The notes: a model not told the origin generated them from the letters alone. DNA of 13,133 nucleotides from Candidatus Mediterraneibacter gallistercoris (GCA_019119745.1 DWWI01000149.1:1-13133); one strand, 5' to 3'. Shown: positions 6,521-13,089, counted from the first letter of the stretch. Numbers and translations: made by a program.

Positions 6521-6539
6521 AGTGAAAATGCGATAAAAT
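6511..6539 (+). promoter_or_regulatory. Promoter of the symporter gene
   Basis: TTTACA (6511-6516), a 17-bp spacer and TAAAAT (6534-6539). It overlaps the end of the kinase gene. The leader would be about 110 nt and include the hairpin at 6561-6607. Confidence 0.6.
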
Positions 6540-6560
6540 GGTAACGTTATAGAGTGGTTT

Positions 6561-6607
6561 AAGGCATACGGCATGCCGGCTGTCAGCAGTGGGCATGGGT
6601 ATGCCTT
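6561..6607 (+). other. Long hairpin in the symporter leader
   Basis: AAGGCATAC (6561-6569) pairs perfectly with GTATGCCTT (6599-6607), and inside it CATGCC pairs with GGCATG. There is no U-run, so it is not a standard terminator, although it could weaken readthrough from the kinase gene. It may be a regulatory leader structure. I see no match to the glycine riboswitch or a T-box. Confidence 0.6.
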
Positions 6608-6654
6608 ATATCATTCTGGGAATATTTTAAAATGAGAAAGAGGAGGAAAACGCA

Positions 6655-8061
6655 GTGTATGACAAGATCTACAGCGCCATACAGTCGGTAGACAATTTTG
6701 TATGGGGATGGGGAATGATCGTGCTCCTTTTAGGAACACACATTTTCCTGACAATAAGGACAGGATTTATTCAGAGAAAGACGATCACAAAAGGTATTCC
6801 GCTCTCTGTTTCAAAAGAAGAGAGCGCGGACGGCGAGGTGAGCCAGTTCGGAGCACTGGCGACAGCGCTGGCTTCCACTATCGGAACAGGAAATATTATC
6901 GGTGTGGGAACGGCGATCGCTCTTGGAGGACCGGGTGCCGTGTTATGGTGCTGGCTGACCGGTGTCTTCGGTATCGCGACAAAATATGCAGAGTCGCTGA
7001 TTGCGGTCAAGTACCGTGTGAAAACTCCCGACGGACGTATGCAGGGCGGTGCCATGTATGCGCTGGAACGCGGGCTGAACATGAAATGGCTCGGTATGAT
7101 CTTCGCGGTCTTTGCGGGATTCGCGTCTTTCGGTATCGGATGTGCGACGCAGGTTAATGCCATCGCGGAAGTCTGCAGCAGCAATCTTGGAATCGAACCG
7201 TGGATCGTCGGCGTGATCGTTGCAGTGCTGACAGCTTTTGTCATTTTCGGAGGCATTAAATCAATTGCAAATGTGTGCGAGAAATTGGTGCCTTTTATGG
7301 CTCTGTTCTATGTGATCGGCTGCGTTATCATCTTGGGAATTAACTATGATTATATTATACCGGCAATTCAGACGATCTGCAGACTGGCATTTACGAAAGG
7401 CGCGGCTGCCGGCGGCCTTGTAGGAGGCGGCATAAGACTTGCTCTCCAGTATGGAGTGGCAAGAGGACTTTTTTCAAATGAGTCAGGTATGGGATCTGCG
7501 CCGATCGCGGCGGCGGCAGCTAAAACAAAAAATCCGGTTCGTCAGGCTCTGGTCTCTTCTACAGGAACGTTCTGGGATACAGTAGTGGTATGTCTGATGA
7601 CAGGTCTTGTGCTGGTGTCGACGATTATGAAAAACCCAGCAATTAATGCGGATCAGATTGTGGACGGCGGTGAGCTCACAACTCTGGCATTTTCTCAGAT
7701 TCCGTATTTTGGTCCGTTTATCCTTGTTGTGGGTATTATTACATTTGCATATTCGACAATCCTCGGATGGGCGTATTACGGAGAACGCTGCGTTGAGTAT
7801 TTTGCAGGAAAGTTCGGACTGATCCCCTACAGAGTACTTTACATAGCTATCGCGCTGATCGCGCCTGTACTGGCGCTTGATCTCGTATGGCTGATCGCAG
7901 ATATCCTGAATGCCCTGATGGCGATCCCGAACCTGATCGCCGTTCTGCTGCTTTCACCTGTGATCGTGAAAGAGACGAGAAAATATGTCAATAATCTGGA
8001 TGCTGTGGATGACACGCCGGTTCCGGTAATAAAGACCGGTATCGGAAACGGCAGAAAATAG
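6655..8061 (+). CDS. AGCS family sodium:alanine/glycine symporter
   Basis: The 468-residue integral membrane protein carries the family signature QFGALATALASTIGTGNIIG (65-84), continuing VGTAIALGGPGAVLW. The second conserved block NESGMGSAPIAAAAA lies at 275-289. These proteins import alanine, glycine or related amino acids with Na+ (AlsT, DagA, GlyP). About ten to eleven hydrophobic segments are visible and the length is normal. The start is GTG, with AGGAGG (6641-6646) eight bases upstream. It has its own promoter and a hairpin leader. hisH begins 38 bases after its stop without an obvious terminator, so the symporter and his genes may be cotranscribed. Substrate preference cannot be decided from sequence. 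Confidence 0.93.
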   Translation: MYDKIYSAIQSVDNFVWGWGMIVLLLGTHIFLTIRTGFIQRKTITKGIPLSVSKEESADGEVSQFGALATALASTIGTGNIIGVGTAIALGGPGAVLWCWLTGVFGIATKYAESLIAVKYRVKTPDGRMQGGAMYALERGLNMKWLGMIFAVFAGFASFGIGCATQVNAIAEVCSSNLGIEPWIVGVIVAVLTAFVIFGGIKSIANVCEKLVPFMALFYVIGCVIILGINYDYIIPAIQTICRLAFTKGAAAGGLVGGGIRLALQYGVARGLFSNESGMGSAPIAAAAAKTKNPVRQALVSSTGTFWDTVVVCLMTGLVLVSTIMKNPAINADQIVDGGELTTLAFSQIPYFGPFILVVGIITFAYSTILGWAYYGERCVEYFAGKFGLIPYRVLYIAIALIAPVLALDLVWLIADILNALMAIPNLIAVLLLSPVIVKETRKYVNNLDAVDDTPVPVIKTGIGNGRK

Positions 8062-8099
8062 TCTGGTGCAGTCCGGGCATAGAAGCGGAGGAAAAAAGG

Positions 8100-8705
8100 A
8101 TGATAGCAATCATAGACTATGATGCGGGTAATATAAAAAGTGTGGAAAAAGCCCTGCTCTATCTGGGGCAGGAGGTAAAAGTGACCGGAGATAAAGATGA
8201 GATCCTGTCAGCTGATAAGGTGATACTGCCCGGCGTAGGCGCTTTCGGGGATGCGATGGCTACGATCCGCGAAAGAGGGCTGGAGAGTGTGATCCGTCAG
8301 GTTGTGGATCAGGGCACACCCTTCCTTGGAATCTGTCTCGGGCTGCAGCTTCTCTTTGAACGCAGTGATGAGGCTCCGGGCGTGGAAGGACTCGGGATTC
8401 TGAAAGGAGAAATCCTGAAGATACCTGAAAAAGAAGGCATGAAGATTCCTCACATGGGATGGAACTCTCTTCACCTTGAAAATGACGGCAGGCTTTTCAG
8501 GGGAATAGAAGAAGGAGCGTATGTTTACTTTGTTCATTCCTATTATCTGAAAGCGGCTGATGAGCAGATCGTGAAAGCATCTACCGACTACTGTACCCAT
8601 ATTCATGCATCTGTAGAAAGAGACAATGTGTTTGCGTGCCAGTTCCATCCGGAAAAGAGCAGTGATGTGGGACTGCACATACTGAAAAATTTTGTCGAAC
8701 TGTAG
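8100..8705 (+). CDS. hisH: Imidazole glycerol phosphate synthase, glutaminase subunit HisH
   Basis: The 201-residue class I glutamine amidotransferase releases ammonia from glutamine for HisF in histidine biosynthesis, a step that also yields AICAR for purine synthesis. The catalytic triad is visible: C79 in FLGICLGLQLLFE, and H183 and E185 in CQFHPEKSS. The N-terminal IAIIDYDAGNIKSV and the oxyanion-loop LPGVGAFGDAM are typical of HisH. The ATG has GGAGG (8087-8091) eight bases upstream. The next gene is hisF, whose ribosome site overlaps the hisH stop, giving a tight pair that matches the heterodimeric enzyme. Other his genes are not adjacent here. Confidence 0.97.
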   Translation: MIAIIDYDAGNIKSVEKALLYLGQEVKVTGDKDEILSADKVILPGVGAFGDAMATIRERGLESVIRQVVDQGTPFLGICLGLQLLFERSDEAPGVEGLGILKGEILKIPEKEGMKIPHMGWNSLHLENDGRLFRGIEEGAYVYFVHSYYLKAADEQIVKASTDYCTHIHASVERDNVFACQFHPEKSSDVGLHILKNFVEL

Positions 8706-8717
8706 GAGGGAAACGAT

Positions 8718-9479
8718 ATGTTTACAAAAAGAATCATTCCCTGCCTTGATGTAAACGGGGGAAGAGTAGTAAAAGGAGTCAATTTCGTCGATCTGAAAGA
8801 CGCGGGAGATCCGGTGGAGATTGCCAGGGCTTATGATAAAGCCGGTGCAGATGAACTTGTATTTCTTGATATAACGGCGTCGTCTGATAACAGAGGGACG
8901 GTTATTGACATGGTCAGGAAAGTGGCTGAATGTGTGTTTATTCCGTTTACAGTGGGCGGGGGCATCCGGACGGTAGATGATTTCCGGGCAATTCTCCGGG
9001 AAGGCGCGGATAAGATATCGATCAATTCTTCTGCCATCAATACTCCGGAACTGGTCAGCGACGCGGCGGATAAGTTCGGAAGCCAGTGCGTTGTCGTGGC
9101 TATTGACGCCAAGAAAAGAGCGGACGGTTCCGGCTGGAATATTTACAAGAACGGCGGACGCATTGATGTGGGCATTGACGCGGTAGAGTGGGCGATGAAA
9201 GTAGAACGCCTCGGCGCGGGAGAAATCCTGCTCACCAGCATGGACTGCGACGGCACGAAAGCCGGCTACGATCTGGAACTGACACGTACGATTGCGGAAC
9301 ATGTATCTATCCCGGTCATCGCCTCCGGTGGCGCCGGCACACTGGAGCATTTTAAAGAGGCATTGACAGTCGGAAAGGCAGATGCGGCCTTGGCGGCTTC
9401 CCTTTTCCATTATAAGGAGCTGGAGATACGGCAGGTCAAAGAATACCTTCAAAATGAAGGGGTGCCGGTGAGGCTGTGA
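8718..9479 (+). CDS. hisF: Imidazole glycerol phosphate synthase, cyclase subunit HisF
   Basis: The 253-residue TIM-barrel enzyme uses ammonia from HisH to convert PRFAR to imidazole glycerol phosphate and AICAR. Catalytic D11 ([15 protein letters not shown]) and D130 (VVAIDAKK) are present. So are the phosphate-binding strands [28 protein letters not shown] and [13 protein letters not shown]. Length is exactly typical. The ATG has AGGAGG at 8704-8709, which overlaps the hisH stop, so both are on one mRNA. A strong terminator follows 65 bases after the stop. The usual partners hisA and hisI do not follow; ung lies next instead, so the his genes are split in this genome or these two moved. Confidence 0.98.
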   Translation: MFTKRIIPCLDVNGGRVVKGVNFVDLKDAGDPVEIARAYDKAGADELVFLDITASSDNRGTVIDMVRKVAECVFIPFTVGGGIRTVDDFRAILREGADKISINSSAINTPELVSDAADKFGSQCVVVAIDAKKRADGSGWNIYKNGGRIDVGIDAVEWAMKVERLGAGEILLTSMDCDGTKAGYDLELTRTIAEHVSIPVIASGGAGTLEHFKEALTVGKADAALAASLFHYKELEIRQVKEYLQNEGVPVRL

Positions 9480-9519
9480 TCACGCCGGATATTTCCGGTT
9501 GGATGGCTGAATAAATGAA

Positions 9520-9548
9520 TTGCAAAGAGTTCATTGCAATGGTAAAAT
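9520..9548 (+). promoter_or_regulatory. Candidate ung promoter
   Basis: TTGCAA (9520-9525), a 17-bp spacer and TAAAAT (9543-9548). Transcription would start near 9555, inside the his terminator hairpin, so a transcript from here escapes it. The 7-bp inverted repeat ATTGCAA/TTGCAAT (9519-9525, 9534-9540) overlaps the promoter. Confidence 0.5.
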
Positions 9549-9585
9549 TAGTAACAGTTCTATAACTGAGCTGTTACTAATTTTT
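9545..9585 (+). terminator. Terminator of the hisHF transcript
   Basis: AAATTAGTAACAG (9545-9557) pairs perfectly over 13 bp with CTGTTACTAATTT (9571-9583), and the stem runs into a T-run. Confidence 0.9.
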
Positions 9586-9635
9586 ATGTAGAATAAATTA
9601 TCCGGAACATCCGGAAAGAAAAGAGGAACGGGATT

Positions 9636-10304
9636 ATGGCAGGCTTGAACGGAGACTGGTACGAAGCGCTGAAAGGGGAATTCTCAAAGCCCTATTATAA
9701 GAAATTATTTGAGACAGTAAACAGGGAATACAGGACACATCTGATCTTCCCGCCGGCGGAGGACATCTTCAATGCTTTTCATCTGACGCCGCTGAAAGAC
9801 GTAAAGGTAGTCATTCTCGGACAGGATCCGTATCACAATAACGGACAGGCGCACGGACTGTGCTTCTCGGTGAAGAAAGGTGTGGACATCCCTCCGTCTC
9901 TTGTGAATATCTATCAGGAACTCCACGATGATCTGGGCTGTACGATACCGAACCACGGCTGTCTGACGAAATGGGCGGAGCAGGGTGTGCTTATGCTGAA
10001 CACAGTGCTTACGGTGCGTGCCCATCAGGCGAATTCCCACCGGGGAATCGGCTGGGAAGAATTTACCGATGCGGCTATCATGGCGCTGAACAGTCAGGAC
10101 AGGCCGATTGTATTTATCCTGTGGGGAAGCCCGGCTCAGAGAAAGAAAGCGATGCTCAATAACCCGAAGCATCTGATCCTGACGGCGCCTCATCCGAGCC
10201 CGCTGTCAGCCTTCCGCGGATTCTTCGGCAGCAGGCCGTTCAGCAAGACGAACGCCTTTCTGGAGAGCCACGGAATCGAGCCTATTGACTGGCAGATCGA
10301 CTGA
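9636..10304 (+). CDS. ung: Uracil-DNA glycosylase, family 1
   Basis: The 222-residue enzyme removes uracil from DNA in base excision repair. Signature motifs are complete: GQDPYHNNGQAHGL with catalytic D64 and H67, the uracil-binding VLMLNTVLTV with N123, and the minor-groove HPSPLSAFRGFFG with H186. The usual end SRPFSKTNAFLESHGIEPIDW is intact, and length is standard. The ATG has AGAGGAA seven or eight bases upstream. It is a single-gene unit between the his terminator and the tRNA gene. No fusion or damage is seen. Confidence 0.98.
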   Translation: MAGLNGDWYEALKGEFSKPYYKKLFETVNREYRTHLIFPPAEDIFNAFHLTPLKDVKVVILGQDPYHNNGQAHGLCFSVKKGVDIPPSLVNIYQELHDDLGCTIPNHGCLTKWAEQGVLMLNTVLTVRAHQANSHRGIGWEEFTDAAIMALNSQDRPIVFILWGSPAQRKKAMLNNPKHLILTAPHPSPLSAFRGFFGSRPFSKTNAFLESHGIEPIDWQID

Positions 10305-10320
10305 CTCACAGAGAAAAGAC

Positions 10321-10349
10321 TTGCAATTCACATCAAAGCGCGTTATAAT
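10321..10349 (+). promoter_or_regulatory. Promoter of tRNA-Gly
   Basis: TTGCAA (10321-10326), a 17-bp spacer and TATAAT (10344-10349). The tRNA begins 15 bases after the -10 box. Confidence 0.85.
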
Positions 10350-10364
10350 TCATAACGTGCTGAT

Positions 10365-10435
10365 GCAGATGTAGTTCATCGGTAGAATACCAGCTTCCCA
10401 AGCTGGGGAGGCGGGTTCGATTCCCGTCATCTGCT
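10365..10435 (+). tRNA. tRNA-Gly (anticodon CCC)
   Basis: Full cloverleaf: acceptor GCAGATG/CATCTGC, D-stem GTTC/GAAT, and anticodon stem CCAGC/GCTGG with loop TTCCCAA (anticodon CCC at 10397-10399). The T-arm has GCGGG-TTCGATT-CCCGT, and the discriminator is T. CCA is not encoded. It reads GGG codons. Its 3' end is the apparent integration site of the element to the right, and the gene remains intact because the junction keeps the sequence. Confidence 0.95.
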
Positions 10436-10441
10436 GTAAAT

Positions 10442-10484
10442 AAGCCGTAAGCGTTGAAAATACAGCGTTTACGGCTTTCTTTGA
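10442..10484 (+). terminator. Terminator after tRNA-Gly
   Basis: AAGCCGTAAGCGTTG (10442-10456) pairs with CAGCGTTTACGGCTT (10463-10477), with two G-U pairs, followed by TCTTTG. It lies six bases past the tRNA. It probably belongs to the mobile element side of the junction. Confidence 0.75.
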
Positions 10485-10511
10485 TACTGAAATGATACTA
10501 CTTTAATACTG
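10483..10511. repeat. Three 11-bp-spaced ATACT repeats (integrase arm sites)
   Basis: GATACTG (10483), GATACTA (10494) and AATACTG (10505) share ATACT at a period of exactly 11 bp, one helical turn. They lie between the tRNA target and the end of int, overlapping its stop. Arm-type sites bound by the N-terminal domain of Tn916-like integrases have this position and form. Confidence 0.65.
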
Positions 10512-11588
10512 ATTATCTTCACAGAGCTTTTCCAGACGCTCGGCAACTTCTGACTGTTTGGACGGAAAAAGGTGTGAATAAATGTTCAATGTGGTTGATA
10601 CGTTCTCGTGACCGAGCCGCTCCGATACCAGAAGGGCAGAGAAACCGAGTTCAATCAATAAAGAGGCGTGAGAGTGCCGGAGATCGTGCAGTCTGATCCG
10701 GCGGACTCCCGCCATTTTTGTATGAATCTCTAACTGTCGCGCATAGGATGAATGCGATGACGTAAAGAGCCTTGTAGAGCTGTCAGCGGCGTACAGTCGG
10801 GCAATATGCCGTTTGATGCACTCCATAAGGAACGGCGGTAGCGTAATTGTTCTGTTCGCCTTCTCGGTTTTTGGAGAGGTGATAACGCCTTTTCCGTTGA
10901 TCAGATGATAAGTTTTGCTTACTGTCAGCGTTCCGGCATCAAAGTCAAAATCTCCCGGTGATAGCGCTTCAAATTCTCCAATACGGAGCCCGCAATAATA
11001 CAGGACAAGGAAAGCTACATAATATGGGTCCTGCTTATCAAATGTGCTAATAAATCGGTCAAATTCTTCTTTTGTCCAAAAGGTCAAACTCTTCTGTTTC
11101 TTCCCTACGGCATTCCCCGCGATCTGGCAGGGGTTCACAGTCAGGCCGTAGATTCTCACAGCAAAATTAAATATACTGGACAGCTCCGTCACAAGGTTCT
11201 GCATATATCCCGGTGATAGTGGTTTATCATTGGCATTCTTGGATTCTTTTAGGACTGCCTGCCATTTCCTTATATCCGCCGCCGTAATCGCGTCTACAGA
11301 CTTGTCAGAGAAGAACGGAAGAATCCACTTGTCAATGCGGTTCTTTTTTGTCTCGTAAGTGATCAGCTTTGTGTGCGCCTTCTTATCTTCCAGGTAGAGC
11401 TCCGAAAGAGTCCGGAAGGGCATGGAAGGCTGTGCGGCCTGTTTGAGCAGGAAATCCCGCTCCCAGTCCTTCGCCTCCCGCTGCAGGGTAAAGCCCCGTT
11501 TCATTTTCTGTTTCCTGGTGCCGGTATAGTCGGTATAGTACAGCTTAACGTACCAGGTCCCGGTTTTTTCGTCCTTATAGGTTGGCAT
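10503..11588 (-). CDS. Tyrosine recombinase (integrase) of the tRNA-Gly element
   Basis: The 361-residue site-specific recombinase is of the Tn916/phage type. The N-terminal region (1-50) is an AP2-like arm-binding domain (GTWYVKLYYTDYTGTRKQ), residues 58-150 are the SAM-like core-binding domain, and the catalytic domain starts near 168. All catalytic residues are visible: R202 (CGLRIGEFEAL), K240 (SPKTEKANR), H301 and R304 (HDLRHSHAS), H327 (LGHENVSTT) and the nucleophile Y337 (NIYSHL). It should catalyse integration and, with an excisionase, excision. The ATG has AAAGGAG (11598-11604) nine bases upstream. The gene points at the tRNA-Gly 3' end. It lies 64 bases downstream of the repressor gene on the same strand. 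It appears intact and functional. Confidence 0.95.
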   Translation of the reverse strand: MPTYKDEKTGTWYVKLYYTDYTGTRKQKMKRGFTLQREAKDWERDFLLKQAAQPSMPFRTLSELYLEDKKAHTKLITYETKKNRIDKWILPFFSDKSVDAITAADIRKWQAVLKESKNANDKPLSPGYMQNLVTELSSIFNFAVRIYGLTVNPCQIAGNAVGKKQKSLTFWTKEEFDRFISTFDKQDPYYVAFLVLYYCGLRIGEFEALSPGDFDFDAGTLTVSKTYHLINGKGVITSPKTEKANRTITLPPFLMECIKRHIARLYAADSSTRLFTSSHSSYARQLEIHTKMAGVRRIRLHDLRHSHASLLIELGFSALLVSERLGHENVSTTLNIYSHLFPSKQSEVAERLEKLCEDNQY

Positions 11589-11609
11589 TTTATCATTCTC
11601 CTTTCCTTA

Positions 11610-11634
11610 GCTGGGCGGCTGGATCAAAGAATGA
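11610..11634 (+). repeat. Direct repeat copy 1 (25 bp)
   Basis: Starts GCTGGGCGGCTGGATCA and continues eight more bases. It matches the copy at 12353-12377 at 23 of 25 positions. It lies between int and the repressor gene. The last seven bases (AGAATGA) form an inverted repeat with TCATTCT (11648-11654). Confidence 0.8.
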
Positions 11635-11652
11635 TATTGAGATTTACTCATT

Positions 11653-11997
11653 CTAAGTGTTTTTTCCGTGTGATCCTATAAATGCATACGCAATTTTTAT
11701 CATGATTTGCAGATCTTCTTTATTCAAAGAAAATCTTAGAGCACTGTACTCTTCTCGTAGTTGTTCAATATCGGGATCGACTATGTTTATGTCTGTACCT
11801 TCTTCAACATTAATGAGTTCAGATATTGAAACATCTAAAGCTTTTGAAATTTTTCTTAGTGTCTCCATTTTAGGATTCGATCTATCATTTTCTAATTGAC
11901 CGATGGCGGCTTGTGATATACCAAGTTTTTCCCCTAGTTCTTTTTGGGTAATCCCTAAGACTTTTCGCGCTTTTCTAATGTTTCCGCCTACACTCAA
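11653..11997 (-). CDS. XRE/CI-like repressor of the element
   Basis: The 114-residue protein has an N-terminal helix-turn-helix of the XRE family (about 7-60) with TQKELGEKLGISQAAIGQLE followed by NDRSNPKMETLRKISKALDV. A short acidic C-terminal region of no known family follows. There is no peptidase or RecA-responsive domain, so it is unlike phage lambda CI; it resembles the small repressors of ICEs (ImmR type). The start is TTG, with AAGGAAGG about nine bases upstream; no ATG lies in a better place. It is divergent from the Cro-like gene and probably represses the promoter at 12075-12103. Removal by an ImmA-like protease is typical for such elements, but no protease gene is in the window. 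Confidence 0.88.
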   Translation of the reverse strand: MSVGGNIRKARKVLGITQKELGEKLGISQAAIGQLENDRSNPKMETLRKISKALDVSISELINVEEGTDINIVDPDIEQLREEYSALRFSLNKEDLQIMIKIAYAFIGSHGKNT

Positions 11998-12024
11998 TGA
12001 TCGTCACCTTCCTTTCATGTTACC

Positions 12025-12047
12025 AGAATAGCATATATTTAATAATA
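12025..12047 (-). promoter_or_regulatory. Candidate repressor promoter
   Basis: On the minus strand TGCTATTCT (extended -10; TATTCT at 12030-12025) has an AT-rich, weak -35 region. Start of transcription is a few bases ahead of the ribosome site. Support is weaker than for the rightward promoter. Confidence 0.4.
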
Positions 12048-12059
12048 ATAAAAGATAAA

Positions 12060-12129
12060 ACTTATAAAATGATATTGACATAAGCTACAACTTGTTTTAT
12101 TATGTGAGTGTAACAAGATGTAACTTATA
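12060..12129. promoter_or_regulatory. Operator candidates between repressor and Cro-like gene
   Basis: ACTTATA occurs at 12060-12066 and 12123-12129, with ATAAG (12080-12084) as its inverse. CTTGTT (12091-12096) and AACAAG (12112-12117) form an inverted repeat across the -10 box. These are plausible sites for the two HTH proteins. Which protein binds which site is unknown. Confidence 0.4.
12075..12103 (+). promoter_or_regulatory. Rightward promoter of the element
   Basis: TTGACA (12075-12080), a 17-bp spacer and TATTAT (12098-12103), close to consensus. It drives the Cro-like gene and probably the genes that follow. It lies between inverted repeats suited to repressor binding. Confidence 0.85.
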
Positions 12130-12148
12130 TTTTGGAGGCGATAAGTAA

Positions 12149-12349
12149 ATGAGAATTAATGACACAAAGTTTGATTTAGCCCTTGCCAATAGCGGTTTAA
12201 CGATTGGACAGGCTGCGGATCGGGCCGGAATCAGTAGACAGCGCTATACGACAATCTTAAATCAAAAGCGGGTTACCCCGCAAGCTGCGGGCAAGATTGC
12301 TAAAGGTGTAGGCGTAACAGTAGAACAGATTATTGAGGCGGAAAACTGA
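12149..12349 (+). CDS. Small Cro-like XRE helix-turn-helix protein
   Basis: The 66-residue protein is essentially a single XRE helix-turn-helix domain (GLTIGQAADRAGISRQRYTT, then ILNQKRVTPQAAGKIAKGVGV). GGAGG lies 10 bases before the ATG. It is divergent from the repressor gene and first in the rightward transcript, the position of Cro in phages and of the partner regulator in ICEs. It may damp the repressor promoter or its own. The DNA target is unknown. Confidence 0.85.
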   Translation: MRINDTKFDLALANSGLTIGQAADRAGISRQRYTTILNQKRVTPQAAGKIAKGVGVTVEQIIEAEN

Positions 12350-12352
12350 CAG

Positions 12353-12377
12353 GCTGGGCGGCTGGATCAGAAAATGA
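12353..12377 (+). repeat. Direct repeat copy 2 (25 bp)
   Basis: Begins three bases after the stop of the Cro-like gene and matches the copy at 11610-11634 at 23 of 25 positions, including the first 17 identical. The two copies bracket the repressor/Cro-like module. Confidence 0.8.
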
Positions 12378-12409
12378 GCGTCGCGATGGCGCAACAGAAA
12401 GGAGAAGAT

Positions 12410-12550
12410 ATGTACATCATAACAGCTATGTATAACGGACGGAAGATTACCCGGACAGCGTTCGGAGACTTCCCGGCGTTCACAATCATCAATCAGATGG
12501 CAAGAGAGGGCTGCGTTGACATCGGCATGAGAAAGGAGGACGAGCAGTGA
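12410..12550 (+). CDS. Small protein of 46 residues, unknown function
   Basis: The ATG follows AGGAG (12400-12404) at five bases, and the frame ends in TGA that overlaps the GTG start of the next gene (GTGA). The protein is MYIITAMYNGRKITRTAFGD and 26 more residues ending in an acidic tail. No membrane segment, metal motif or known domain is visible. Support comes from the ribosome site and the tight coupling to the HTH gene. I do not recognise it. Together with its neighbour it could form an early control unit of the element. Confidence 0.7.
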   Translation: MYIITAMYNGRKITRTAFGDFPAFTIINQMAREGCVDIGMRKEDEQ

Positions 12551-12744
12551 CAAGACAGGTATACGGTGCGAAGGACTTGCAGGAGCTTTTGGGCGTGTCT
12601 GAGAGTAAGGCATATCAGTACATAAGAACAATGAATGCAGAATTGCAGGAAAAAGGTTTCTTGACAGTTAGAGGAAGGATCCCGGCGGCATATGTGCGTG
12701 AGCGTTTCTTCGGAGTGAGCCTAAGTGATAATGAAAAGAAATAG
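12547..12744 (+). CDS. Excisionase-like small HTH protein
   Basis: The 65-residue protein begins MTRQVYGAKDLQELLGVSES followed by KAYQYIRTMNAEL, a winged-helix/MerR-type HTH like those of excisionases and small DNA-binding proteins in Firmicutes elements. It ends with a basic patch (TVRGRIPAAYVRERFFG). The start is GTG, overlapping the previous stop by GTGA, with AAAGGAGG upstream. It may guide the integrase during excision (Xis) or regulate transcription; sequence alone does not decide. Its length and position near int and the regulators favour a role in recombination direction. Confidence 0.75.
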   Translation: MTRQVYGAKDLQELLGVSESKAYQYIRTMNAELQEKGFLTVRGRIPAAYVRERFFGVSLSDNEKK

Positions 12745-12780
12745 CCGATGTTGTATAAATCAATAAGGGCAGCAGGCCAT

Positions 12781-12794
12781 TTGCGACGGCGCAA
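12781..12794 (+). other. Compact hairpin in the spacer before the zinc-ribbon gene
   Basis: TTGCG-ACGG-CGCAA is a perfect 5-bp stem with a four-base loop. GCGACGGCGCAAC (12783-12795) nearly repeats GCGATGGCGCAAC (12383-12395), which lies in the same position ahead of the 46-residue gene. Confidence 0.5.
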
Positions 12795-12832
12795 CTAAGT
12801 ATTTTGTATACACAGAAGAAAGGGGAAAGAAA

Positions 12833-12994
12833 ATGTATTATCATACGTGTCCGCTATGCGGTGCAAATTTAGATCCGGGAGAGCGATGCAATTGTCTAGA
12901 AAGGAAGAAGCGAGAGACGGCAAGGTCGGGAAACAGGCGGGGGCTGATAAATAAAAATGGCGCATCTGTCAAAAAACAGATGCGCTGGGATTAA
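12833..12994 (+). CDS. Small zinc-ribbon protein (53 aa)
   Basis: The start of the protein, MYYHTCPLCGANLDPGERCN, and the C that follows give the cysteines C6, C9, C19 and C21 in C-x2-C...C-x-C form, fit for one Zn2+. Residues after about 22 are basic (ERKKRETARSGNRRGL), so it could bind nucleic acid. The ATG has AGGGGAAAG upstream. Such short zinc-ribbon ORFs recur in Firmicutes mobile elements; I know no proven function. The 3' part (about 12960-12985) is also a perfect stem-loop that acts as a terminator on the opposite strand, so the last residues may vary or be non-essential. Confidence 0.75.
   Translation: MYYHTCPLCGANLDPGERCNCLERKKRETARSGNRRGLINKNGASVKKQMRWD
12951..12985 (-). terminator. 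Minus-strand terminator inside the end of the zinc-ribbon gene
   Basis: GCGCATCTGT and ACAGATGCGC form a perfect 10-bp stem (12960-12969, 12976-12985). On the minus strand it is followed by CATTTTTATTTAT. On the plus strand there is no U-run, so it points leftwards. Confidence 0.65.
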
Positions 12995-12997
12995 ACC

Positions 12998-13009
12998 CGA
13001 TAAAGATAT
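12998..13009 (+). repeat. 12-mer repeat, copy 1
   Basis: CGATAAAGATAT; identical to 13090-13101, with further similarity on both sides (C-C/T before it, AAA after it). The copies are 92 bp apart and in the same direction. Confidence 0.6.
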
Positions 13010-13027
13010 AAATTTTAAGACATATCT

Positions 13028-13056
13028 ATCTTAATATGTTAAGGCGGAAAAGTCAA
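13028..13056 (-). promoter_or_regulatory. Minus-strand promoter near the right edge
   Basis: On the minus strand TTGACT (13056-13051), a 17-bp spacer and TAAGAT (13033-13028). The palindrome CTTAA-TATG-TTAAG (13030-13043) overlaps the -10 box. Confidence 0.55.
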
Positions 13057-13062
13057 GAAAAT

Positions 13063-13082
13063 ACGGGGAATTATCCCGTTTT
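13063..13082 (+). terminator. Weak plus-strand hairpin with short U-run
   Basis: ACGGG (13063-13067) pairs with CCCGT (13075-13079), followed by TTT. It lies 38 bases ahead of the next start codon. It could be an attenuator of that gene; the short stem makes it weak. Confidence 0.45.
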
Positions 13083-13089
13083 ATATACT

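Larger units (their letters stand above)
12951..13021 (-). ncRNA. Predicted antisense RNA of about 70 nt
   Basis: Inferred from a minus-strand promoter (13028-13056) and the terminator at 12951-12985. It would be antisense to the end of the zinc-ribbon gene and to the leader of the next gene. It contains the complement of CGATAAAGATAT, which occurs again at 13090-13101 close to that gene's start. No expression evidence is available. Confidence 0.4.

Noticed and set aside
6540..6654. T-box or glycine riboswitch ahead of the symporter
   Set aside because: No T-box sequence, specifier stem or terminator, and no tandem glycine-aptamer cores; only a simple nested hairpin is visible.
8208..9452. 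Long open frame on the minus strand across hisH and hisF
   Set aside because: It is antisense to two unmistakable genes with full catalytic motifs, has no ribosome site, and its translation resembles no family; it arises from codon bias of the his genes.
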